A stretch of 19,043 nt of DNA from Conidiobolus incongruus B7586. Taxonomy: Eukaryota > Entomophthoromycota > Entomophthoromycetes > Entomophthorales > Conidiobolaceae. Location of the stretch: NCBI GenBank assembly GCA_000697335.1, contig JNEM01015342.1, positions 1 to 19,043 on the forward strand, given 5' to 3'. A program made the translations under genes and the position numbers. Shown here piece after piece: positions 10,286 through 19,043 of this stretch. The notes under the pieces were generated by a model. That model saw nothing but the letters and a program-made list of their open reading frames with translations, was not told where the DNA came from and searched no databases. The stretch's first letter is position 1. Each line of letters opens with the position of its first letter.

Positions 10286-11898
10286 GTTAATCATCTAAAT
10301 AAACATATGAGTGAATTAACTAAATACAGATTGTAATAATATAGTATGATGAGCGAAGGTAAGTTGCATGATAAATATTATTAATGTATAAGTGGTAACA
10401 ATTTATAAATATAAATAAATTGTTTATACATAATCAGCCAATTTTTAATTCTACTATTACATATCTACGGTTCAACTTAATAAAATTTTCATTAATCAAT
10501 CCTGTATCATAAAATAGAATAAACTTTGAAATATATAAATTGAAATGTATAAAATATAAATGAAAAATCTAGAAAACTAGTAACGGAGAAATTCAAGTCC
10601 ATAAACTAGTTTAAGAACCTAATATGGAAGGCTCCATTTTGAAAATTACACATCTGATTCGATTCTATGATTTTTCCCTATTTTATCACTGAAACCAATA
10701 TGTATGACATTAATAGTGATAATTTTTCACTTATAAAATTTTTTAGTGTTATTGTTAAATTCTTTTTCATTAACCTGTATTCGATAATACTGTAACTTAA
10801 AATTATGATCAATATACCATCCCCAATATATGAGCATTGAAATACTAATTTAATTTATCAAACAGTATTAAATATATTAAACATAAGTTAATAAAGTAAT
10901 ACTAAATTTTTGAATTGAGATATATAAAATAGTTTAAATATATACACAAGTGAGAATATGTATTGATATATGATATAAAATTTATACCGAAAAATAGCAT
11001 AATAACCCATAATATTTCACATATAATAACAGTCTAAAATGATGGTTTTTTAAAGAAAATATGTGAATTTTATTAATTACCAACTATTAAATTTGTTGAA
11101 ATCTATCTAATATAAAGTCGCACCGTTGTTTTAATCAATATAACAATAATTACTAAATTAAATTTCACACTAATTATTTTTCTTATTAATATTTAAAATA
11201 CTAAAATAATTATATTAGCAAATTTTTATACTCATAGAAAAAGTGGGTTTCCTTTTATAGGAATTTCTCTTTTGATATTAAAAATTTTCATTTCAAAATT
11301 TATGAATATTAAGTAAAAAAATTAATAATTTTTTTAAGTTTCATTTATTTTATACAATTAATTAATATGTATGATTTTAAAGATTAAAACAAAAATTATA
11401 ATATCTCAATTTAAATCAAACAGCGAAAGTTATAAATTATTTAAAAATAGAAATATTAAAATATTAGTGGATAACCCCCAACAATTTATTATTTTAAAAA
11501 TTTTTTGAACCAAATTGGTTAATTAATTTTACAATTACCGAAAGTTATAATTATTTTTGAATCAGAAAAATCTTTAATTCTTAATTTAAAAAATTCTGGA
11601 ATTTAAATTTTTAATTTGCTAAATATAAAATTTATCCTTAATTAACTTAAATACAATAGACTTGAAGGGTTTAGAGGTTTAATTATTTGAATTGTATTAT
11701 AGTTGATATTAATGTATATTTGATATTGTAAAATAAATAAATATTTTTTTATTAATTATGCAATTATTTGGTTTATTAATTTAAATACAGTATATTATTA
11801 TATTATGAATAATATTACACTACAAAATATTGACAATATCAATGATTTTGTGAGTAAAAAAATAAATATTTTATATCAATCTCTCATATTAATTATAA
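10286..11898. other. AT-rich 3' flank of the CSL gene
   Basis: No gene is visible. I looked on the minus strand for an exon that could supply the C-terminal domain missing from the CSL protein and found no open, G+C-richer stretch. TTTATT at 11772-11777 (AATAAA on the minus strand) lies about 120 nt after the CSL stop and could be its polyadenylation signal. Confidence 0.5.
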
Positions 11899-13902
11899 TC
11901 ACCATGGGTGATGGTGTTGATGATGAGAAGATTGTGTTTGATGATGTTGATGATATTGGTGATGTGATGAGGGAGGAGCATTATAAGGAAGAGAAGGGTA
12001 AGGTTCGCTGATAGGATTGAGTTCGTGATGGGTAGGAGTGACGGATGAGGGTTTAGGAGAATTATATAATTTGTCATGAGCGTGAGAGTCCATACTATGT
12101 TCAACAGGGTGTTGAGGATGAGGATGAGGATGAACTCCAGAGGAAGTATAAGGAGATGTATTAAGCTGTTGTTTAGTATAATTGACACTTACAATTGTCC
12201 AAACAGAGGCATCAGTAACATCTTGGAACATTTGCTTTTGTCCATTGGGAGCAGCAGAATCCTGTTGGTTATTCAATGAAGGTGGTTCTAACCCGAGCTC
12301 TTCGGTGCCCATAAATGGTCCAGACATTCTAACACCAATAGATTCGCCTAAGCATGCTAAAAATCCAGAGGGTTGTTGATTGGACTCTAATTCAAAAGCA
12401 ACTTTATGGAGTTGGCAAACAGGGTCACCGATAGCATTGGCATCGCCTCCATTCATAGAATTGGATGCTGGTACTAAACTGCTGTTTTCAACTCTTCTCA
12501 AAGTCATGATAGGACTGACAAGACCAGTGTGAACACATTGTAACACAACTTTTTGTCCGAAGTGAATTAAAATGGGTGATTTGGTAGGATCAGCATTACG
12601 GCGGGAGTCAGAGTTAGAAACATGTTCAGTGGGGTTGACTAAGTAAATAACAAAAGGATCCCAGTGTGTGGTTCTGGTAAGAAGAGTAGAGGTGGCAGGA
12701 TCTTGGCCAAGATATTTGGTAGACACAGTCTGGGATCTGACTCTGTTGAATAAAGCAACAAGACCACCATGAATAATACATCCTTCAACGTTTTTGGAAA
12801 TCATCTTCTTACGACTGGGTTTGGAAATAACTTTGATAGGAGCGGAAGCATACCTGCCACAAGCAACTCCATGAGGACTAGTTAACTCGACAGTTAATGA
12901 AACACTCTTGAGTTTATGAGTAGTATCAGCAACATGAAGTTGACGAGCAACAAATCTTCCGACTGTACGAGAAGTACATAATTCGCTAGAGTTGGGATCT
13001 TTAGAAGAGGCGGGGGCAGGATGCCATTCAACGTGTCCTTCTTGGAATGATCCATAGGGAAGCAAGGCAGAAGCACTGTTGTCAACTTTAAAAACAGCCA
13101 TAGGAACTGAAGGGTATTGTGTATTAGGAGGAGTAATCCAAGAATCTAAGTTAACAAGTAAAAGGGAAGGAGGAGGACAAATGAAACGCTTTTCGGAACC
13201 ATAAGATTTTTGAGCTACTTTAGCGGTAAACACAAAGACACTTGGGTGCTGGGTGGTTAAGTGAGATCTAAATAATAAATATTCGGGTGTTCCGTATTGA
13301 GTTACTTGATTCAATAAGTTGGGTTGAGCGCGCATAACAACTTCTTTGGCCAAATAAGGCTTAAGAGCGCTATCCATATCGTCATGTGTGGTAGGAAGAG
13401 TTCGGGGTGAAGTGACACGTGGAGTTGAAGGAGCACTTGGGTCACGAGAGTGAACAGCTGAATAAGAATATAAATGACTGCTGGAATCTGGAGTATGAAG
13501 GGTATTATTATGGCTACGAGAGCGAGAAGCCCAAGGATCATATTTGGGTTGCATCATAGCAGCAACAGTGGGATTGTAAAGCTGAGAAGCATCGAAAGGG
13601 AAAGCGTGCATTTGGGAACGGTCCATTTCTTGGAAGATGGGTGATGAAAGAGCAGGAGGATAAGGTTGATGCTGGGAGTATAAAGAGTCGTCTTGACGTT
13701 GAATCTTAAGAGGCTGAAGGTGATGGCCTTGAGATAATGACTGGGGTGCCTCATGCTTCATATTGAAAGGAGTAGTGAATGTAAGTTGATCAGCATACTC
13801 TGGGTGGGAAGCTGAAATAGAAGAGTAACCAGCGTTGGAGGTGGTGTTAGGAGCAGAAGAGTGATTTGGATCAAAATTACTGTTGTTCATGGAGTATGAC
13901 AT
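11899..13902 (-). CDS. CSL-family transcription factor (RBP-J/Su(H)/LAG-1; Cbf11/Cbf12-like)
   Basis: CSL proteins are nuclear factors that bind GTGRGAA sites. In animals they act in Notch signalling; fission yeast Cbf11 and Cbf12 work without Notch in adhesion, cell cycle and lipid-gene control. The gene is one exon of 667 codons, starting at ATG 13902-13900 with an in-frame TGA 18 nt upstream. Residues 1-185 are a low-complexity Ser/Pro/His/Gln N-terminus. The LAG1 DNA-binding domain covers about 190-360, with the hallmark AKVAQKSYGSEKRFICPPP (227-245) and KVISKPSRKK (357-366). The beta-trefoil domain covers about 367-575, with LFNRVRSQTVSTKY (384-397), FGQKVVLQCV (448-457), DPVCQLHKVAFEL (493-505) and VWTIVS (567-572). 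Then, instead of the expected C-terminal IPT-like domain, comes a 95-residue tail rich in Pro, Ser and His, with HPHPHP and a His-rich end. A consensus donor, GTAAGT (12192-12187), sits exactly after VWTI, so a spliced form is conceivable, but no downstream exon is visible. I cannot assign it to class F1 or F2. Confidence 0.96.
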   Translation of the reverse strand: MSYSMNNSNFDPNHSSAPNTTSNAGYSSISASHPEYADQLTFTTPFNMKHEAPQSLSQGHHLQPLKIQRQDDSLYSQHQPYPPALSSPIFQEMDRSQMHAFPFDASQLYNPTVAAMMQPKYDPWASRSRSHNNTLHTPDSSSHLYSYSAVHSRDPSAPSTPRVTSPRTLPTTHDDMDSALKPYLAKEVVMRAQPNLLNQVTQYGTPEYLLFRSHLTTQHPSVFVFTAKVAQKSYGSEKRFICPPPSLLLVNLDSWITPPNTQYPSVPMAVFKVDNSASALLPYGSFQEGHVEWHPAPASSKDPNSSELCTSRTVGRFVARQLHVADTTHKLKSVSLTVELTSPHGVACGRYASAPIKVISKPSRKKMISKNVEGCIIHGGLVALFNRVRSQTVSTKYLGQDPATSTLLTRTTHWDPFVIYLVNPTEHVSNSDSRRNADPTKSPILIHFGQKVVLQCVHTGLVSPIMTLRRVENSSLVPASNSMNGGDANAIGDPVCQLHKVAFELESNQQPSGFLACLGESIGVRMSGPFMGTEELGLEPPSLNNQQDSAAPNGQKQMFQDVTDASVWTIVSVNYTKQQLNTSPYTSSGVHPHPHPQHPVEHSMDSHAHDKLYNSPKPSSVTPTHHELNPISEPYPSLPYNAPPSSHHQYHQHHQTQSSHHQHHHPW

Positions 13903-14184
13903 GATAAAATTATAAGATCAGATGAATAAAAGAAGTATATCTGTGAAAAACTAGCGCAATGAAAATTAGTAAAGAATCGGTTTCTGAGACAAGAAAAATT
14001 AGGCTCGGACAATAACGAGCAAGGCTCTGCTGAAACAATGTAGTGAGAAAAGGGGGCTTATTAAGAGAAGAAGCAGATCAATATGACCTTAGAGGGTATT
14101 AAGAATGGATGAGCCTAAATCGATTTTCTCAGACGAAGGGGAAAAAATGGAGGTCGAGTTAGGATGGGAAGTGAGCTTATATAT
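13903..14184 (-). promoter_or_regulatory. CSL gene leader with TATA box
   Basis: ATATATAAG on the minus strand at 14184-14176 is a good TATA box about 275 bp upstream of the CSL start codon. From there to the ATG the minus strand contains no ATG and is rich in pyrimidines, as in many fungal 5' leaders. The motif is seen directly; the transcription start is inferred. Confidence 0.5.
14043..14049 (+). promoter_or_regulatory. CSL-type heptamer GTGAGAA
   Basis: GTGAGAA fits the CSL consensus GTGRGAA. It lies in the putative leader of the CSL gene, about 140 bp upstream of its ATG and on the opposite strand. Confidence 0.35.
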
Positions 14185-14517
14185 TTCCCAGAACAATTTA
14201 ACTGGATGAGATGGATATATTACGCCATCAGTTCAACAAGTTCCCACTTTGCACTCAATACGAGTATATTTGTACACCATTGGATTTCCATGATTTCACC
14301 ATTTTCAACAATATTCAAACTAAACACTTCAAAGAATTTGATTTGTCAAAATTGGAGGTGTGTGGTATCTAAGACCATATCTCATATATTCTTATCGATT
14401 ATTATGGCTTTTATTCGCACAAAGCAGGGGGAAATGAAATTGGGGGATTTTTGGTCATACCTCAGATGTTGGTTAACGCCTATTCATATATCAAACAATT
14501 TTCTTATTTTGACATAA
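14164..14517 (+). other. 117-codon open frame over the CSL promoter, doubtful gene
   Basis: This frame runs antisense to and upstream of the CSL gene and overlaps its TATA box and CSL heptamer. The product would be rich in Trp, Phe, Ile and Ser, with no family I recognise and no clear signal peptide. A 117-codon frame without a stop is unusual in DNA this AT-rich, but the promoter zone is richer in G+C, so fewer stops are expected. It may be a divergent non-coding transcript, a small unknown gene or chance; I lean to chance. Confidence 0.15.
14241..14247 (-). promoter_or_regulatory. CSL-binding heptamer GTGGGAA
   Basis: The plus strand reads TTCCCAC, so the minus strand carries GTGGGAA, the canonical CSL core. 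It lies about 57 bp upstream of the TATA box of the CSL gene, a fitting place for an activator or autoregulatory site. Confidence 0.45.
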
Positions 14518-14547
14518 AAAATCAATCGTACAATATATGTCAAAATA
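14505..14547. repeat. Inverted repeat, 12-bp arms with 19-nt loop
   Basis: TATTTTGACATA (14505-14516) and TATGTCAAAATA (14536-14547) are perfect inverted copies. The hairpin marks the edge of the G+C-richer CSL upstream region. It could be a dyad binding site or a chance palindrome. Confidence 0.6.
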
Positions 14548-16745
14548 TTAACTATTGCCTTTTAGAATACTTATAACTGATAGTTTTTCAAGTATCATTT
14601 TTTTAATTAGATAATAATAATTATTCTAATGTCATAAAAAAAACCATCTTAGACATCTGAGCTACATTAATAATTAATTAATAAATTTCGGAATAATAAG
14701 CAATTAATGAATAGTAGCAAATATACAATCATGTGCTTACTATGATCCAATTAAAATAGAGTTACCTACCATTGGTGACATGATTACAACTTTATTGACA
14801 ATATTTGATATTTGACCAACACCATATTCACAGCATATAACTTACAACGATCATTTCAATATATGATGGTGACTATTGAAAATATATTATTGTTTTCAAC
14901 TGTCACGATAGCAAATATTATAATAAAATAAACCCTAATTTTTTTATATTATATTCTATATATCAGTTATTAATTTCTTTAAAGAAAGACCCAATTAAAT
15001 TCAAGATAAATTAACTTTAATAAAAATATTAGTAAATTTCGTAAAAATATCTAAAATTAGTAATTATCCTTTCTCTATTTGGAAAAAATATTTAAATTTT
15101 TTTAAGTTGAATTTTGATTTAACGCAATACTGTTAATATGAATGATTGGTTAGATGTTAAAAGTTAGGAATATATTCGGCATTTCAGGTTACATCAAATT
15201 TCGGTGTTTAAGATTATTGTATACAATTAATTTTATCAACTTATTAAGTGGAATTGAGTTTATCCGCTCAAGGTTAACCTTTCTTGCATTATTTCAATGA
15301 TTTTATGTGATAATAACTTGTAACTTTGTTCAACACCGATTTACAAACTAACTACCAGTATTTTATTATTACAAAGCTATAAATTTTTGAATATTAGATA
15401 TTTTATCATATTTAGGGATAAAAATTGTAAAAAAAATGATTTTTTAATACATCTAGCGGTATTTTGATTATCGTAACACTAGGAAACCGGTTCAATTAAA
15501 AAAATATAAGTGATTATAAGGAAAATATATTATATTTTTAGCTAATATTATTTCAATATACATAAATTGAAATCATTATCATACGAGGTTTATGTACAAT
15601 TAAAATTCAAATAATAAAAGAGAACAATTTATTAGAAAATTTAATCTACAAAAAATTTCGCATAAAATAACTTTAAAATATATGTGTATATATATATTTT
15701 CTTATGTGTTAAATTATGGAAATAATAAATATTTTTATTCAATCAAAAATTTATATTTAATTCTTCACAACCTTGAAATTTGATTTCTTTGTGAATTAGA
15801 ACTCTGCTAATAATAATAATAATAATTTGAGATTTTACTCATCTATTCAGTTTATTTTAATTACATTATTTTAATCCACTAGCATAGTTCTCAAATTATA
15901 TTTAACTTGATTCAGTCTATCTTTTTATATTAAGATACCTTTAACAATAGTTCAACTGTAATATATATTTTAATTTTCTTTAATCAGCTTTAACTGGAAA
16001 TGAGATGATTTAATCTTTATACTATGATATATGCTAATGGGACTTTAAAAATGTAATACGAATTCTATTTGCTATCAATAATACTTTACATATTAAATAC
16101 AGCTAAATCTTTGACAAAAAAACAGTGCTTGGGACTATTACCAGATGCCAGTGATACAATGTTTGTTATGATTTTTATAATTCTCAAGTCAAATAACATG
16201 GTTTCGGAAATTTCTGATACACTCTTAATTATAACTTTTGATTGATTGGTTAAAATTTAATAAATTTTAAAAAAAAATTTTTATCAGTTAAAAATGATTT
16301 AGTACTTAAAACTCTTGAGAATATTTTATACTTTTATCCCTATAATTTTAATTTGAATTATATACAGTACCCGAAAATAACTTAATTTCTCATTTTATTA
16401 TAAATTAAATTTTTAATTTTTTCGGTGTTATTGATGTTAATAATAATTTTTTAATTATATTTTAAATTTAACTCATTAAAAAATTTATTAAAGATTCCTT
16501 GACACTATTATATTATTATTTACAAGTGTATTTAATATAATAACTTTATAATTTGAATGATATTAGATAAAGAATTTACTAAATAACAGGTGATTATATA
16601 TTCAAACAATGATTATTAAAAGAATAATTATATATCGGTGAAAATAACAATAAAATAACATTTAAAATTATTGAAAATTTTGAGATATAAGATAAAATCT
16701 TCGACTGGCATATATATTATTATTCTTGAGAAATTTCAAAAGAAA
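14548..16745. other. AT-rich gene-free stretch
   Basis: No coding region, RNA gene or mobile element could be recognised. Slightly G+C-richer pieces occur around 15130-15310 and 16110-16160, but they contain stops in all frames I checked. Confidence 0.45.
15808..15825 (+). repeat. (TAA)6 microsatellite
   Basis: Six perfect TAA units in tandem. A simple repeat with no suggested function. Confidence 0.9.
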
Positions 16746-16842
16746 CGATAATTGGCATTGGACCAATGCCACATGGTTTACCATCTGCTTGGCTTGGTGA
16801 TTTCGATAAATTAAAGGGGGGCCTGCCACGTGAAGCCGATAA
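16746..16842. promoter_or_regulatory. Cluster of GATA, CCAAT and CACGTG motifs
   Basis: Within 97 bp there are three CGATAA motifs (16746-16751, 16804-16809, 16837-16842). There is also a 19-bp palindrome, TGGCATTGGACCAATGCCA (16753-16771), built from two back-to-back CCAAT boxes. A G-rich AAGGGGGG run and one CACGTG E-box (16827-16832) complete the cluster. The patch is far richer in G+C than its surroundings. It looks like a promoter or enhancer, but I see no gene starting on either side within the window; the nearest plus-strand ATG (16922) opens only 20 codons. Confidence 0.4.
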
Positions 16843-18100
16843 AATGTTTAGGTGGAAATAAATTGGGAAGAATTAACAGATACAAAAAAGTTGATCAATT
16901 AAAATATTTACACATATTCCAATGAGACTGAAATACTTGAGAATATTGCCATTTCAATCAAATTCAACAAACAATAAAATCTGATCTATTAAAAGACAAA
17001 TGATTGAAACTTAATTATTAATAGTTTTTCTCCCCAATCTTAATTTTTAAAAGCCAACAATTTATTAATAAAAAAAATCATTTAACTGTTTTAAGAAGTT
17101 CATTTTTAATAATTAAAAATTTATACTAATTAAGTATTCTCAACTTATTTAATATCTTTCCTTGAATTTTAGAAAAAAACGAGTTCATTTATTTGCTTAA
17201 ATTAATTTGCATGAAATTTGTTACATAATATGGATCTAATTCATATTGACATGATCATACTTTCAACTATTAATATAAAAATCTTTGGTATGTGTCACAT
17301 TTGATATTGTTTACCATTTATACTTTAACTCCCCCGTATAATATAGTTATATTAAAATATAATTATTCTTTAATAATTGATAGTTAAATGCTTGCACGTT
17401 CTTTCGTTCAAGTCAGTTATTTGATAATTATAAAAATTTGATAAAGATCTAACAAAAAATAGTACTATTTAATATAATGAATCTTTAGTTTCATTTTAGT
17501 AATAAAATGATTGTAATTGATAATAATTAAATATTAAGTTGCAAAATGTATTGTGACTTATATTTAAACTCGATAATCGACTAATAATATATTTATCTTG
17601 AGAATGTTTTATTCTAAAAAAACAAAAGTTGTATAAAATTATAATTGCCATTATATTAACCAAATTAAAATTTTAATTTTTTTTTCTTATAAATTAGCCC
17701 TTTATAGAGATAGTGATTTTTTATTTTGAGTAAGAATTAGAGGAAAAAATCAATATAATATATTTGAATGACTTAAAAAATAGAAATAAAGAATATAATT
17801 ATAAAAATAAATATGATTTCTGGAGATAGTTGATTTATTTTGATACTATAGCGAATCTATTCTGATTATCCTTATAATTAATGTTGGTAATGGTATATCA
17901 ATCCTAAAGCAGGAAAGACATGAAATTATTTGAATGATCATTAAAATCAAATAACCTAACATCAGTTTAAATCACATTCCAAGTCTTGATTTAACTTAGA
18001 TTACCAATATCAATTATTTGATTTAGAACAAATAGTACAATAAATAATTTATACTTTTCATATACATGCCTTAAAATTAGGTTTTTTTTTGACTATTATG
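16843..18100. other. AT-rich gene-free stretch
   Basis: I see no gene, repeat array or RNA gene here. Frames are short on both strands. If the motif cluster just upstream drives a transcript, it is either non-coding or runs beyond what I can read. Confidence 0.45.
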
Positions 18101-19043
18101 AATACTGTAATTATTAAAGTATAATATGTTTTGAATTTTAATTTATTTAAATATTAACATAAATTATTAAATTAATTATAAATAAAAAATTATTTTAACT
18201 TGTAAAAAGTATATAATACTAATTATAATAAAATATAAGCTTTTATTTAAAAACTAATTAGATAAATATCACATAATTTATTATAATACACTAACCTATA
18301 AAAATAAGTTATAAAATCAAACATATATATATTTTAATTAATAACTAAAATAATTATATATATTAGATTACCTAAAATTATAATATATAATTAAGGTATA
18401 TTATTTTATAATAAATACATATATTTAGATATATTTAGTAAACTATTAGCAAAAATATTAACCTTTAATATTTAACTAAGATAAGTTATAAATTTATAGG
18501 TTTTTAAAATAAAAGGAAATATTTAATAATATATAACCATATCTTTTTTTTGTTATTATTTTATATAATATTTTATAATTATATTAAACTTTTTTAATAG
18601 TATTATTATATTTAAATCCCTCTTTAAAAAATTTACTTGTGTATTAATTAACTTTATAAAAAAAATAAATTAACTTATAATATTATTAGAATTACTAATG
18701 TTAACTAATTTACTATAGTTAAAGTTATTAAAAATAACAATAAAAATACATTTTAACTTAAACTTAAACTTAAATATATTAAAATTATAAATAAATATAA
18801 TAAGAAGTATATTTATAAGTTAATTAATATAAGTAAATATAATATTATTATAAAAATATAATAAAAATTATAAATCTATATAAGTGTATTAATTAATATT
18901 AATATTATTATATATTCTTTATATTAATATAGATATTATTTATATTTTAAGAAAAAACACCCCTAATTAAAAAATCCTATTATAAAGTTAAATAGGAGTT
19001 TAAATATTATTATTAATATTAAATTAAAATTAATTAGAATAAA
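18101..19043. other. Extreme AT block, about 10% G+C
   Basis: By hand count, 18121-19020 holds about 39 G and 50 C in 900 bases. I see no CpG dinucleotide in this block, and TpA is very common. No frame is open for long. Such blocks can be very old mobile-element DNA worn by C-to-T decay, AT-rich heterochromatin or centromere-flank DNA, or organelle-derived DNA. Nothing in it lets me choose. Confidence 0.5.

Noticed and set aside
10461-10480. GGTTCAACT-like sequence resembling a tRNA B box
   Set aside because: No matching A box, acceptor stem or cloverleaf can be drawn around it.
11889-12188. 99-codon frame on the minus strand that might supply the missing CSL domain
   Set aside because: It is a shadow of the CSL tail in another frame, made of Ile/Leu/Asn from the His and Pro codons; no IPT-like motif.
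12166-12192. 27-nt intron GTAAGT...CAG in the CSL gene
   Set aside because: Too short next to the 51-66 nt introns of the window; it is a multiple of three and the frame is open through it.
18101-19043. Mitochondrial DNA insertion
   Set aside because: Composition alone would fit, but I see no mitochondrial gene fragment, G+C cluster or tRNA to support it.

Overview
The window looks like nuclear DNA from a filamentous or early-diverging fungus with a very AT-rich genome. The three recognisable genes are all eukaryotic. Their introns are short (51-66 nt) with GT-AG borders, and all three standard stop codons are used (TAG in RPF2, TAA in KIN1, TGA in the CSL gene). Coding DNA is clearly richer in G+C than the long intergenic stretches. 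A CSL transcription factor (the RBP-J/Su(H)/LAG-1 family) in a fungus points away from most budding yeasts and towards early-diverging lineages (Mucoromycota, Zoopagomycota), Taphrinomycotina or Basidiomycota. The RPF2 sequence looks to me most like an early-diverging fungus. I cannot name the species.

Layout: RPF2, a ribosome-assembly factor, lies at 344-1504 on the minus strand in five exons. A divergent 3.9-kb spacer follows. It holds a G+C-richer, promoter-like patch near 2.95-3.1 kb and two possible spliced mini-ORFs on the minus strand. KIN1, a PAR-1/MARK-type polarity kinase, lies at 5371-8439 on the plus strand with one intron. It is preceded by CCAAT boxes, a TATA box and an ATG-free leader. 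A 3.5-kb spacer between convergent genes (8440-11898) carries two inverted copies of a double E-box. The CSL gene lies at 11899-13902 on the minus strand in one exon, with a TATA box, an ATG-free leader and CSL-type binding heptamers upstream of its start. The last 4.5 kb has no recognisable gene. It contains a compact cluster of CCAAT, GATA and CACGTG motifs near 16.75-16.85 kb and ends in a block of only about 10% G+C.

The three genes belong to separate processes: 60S ribosome assembly, cell polarity and septation, and transcription. I see no operon-like or pathway link between them, and I found no complete mobile element, tRNA, rRNA or CRISPR. The points most worth following are the CSL protein that seems to lack its C-terminal domain, possible CSL autoregulation, and the inverted double E-box pair.
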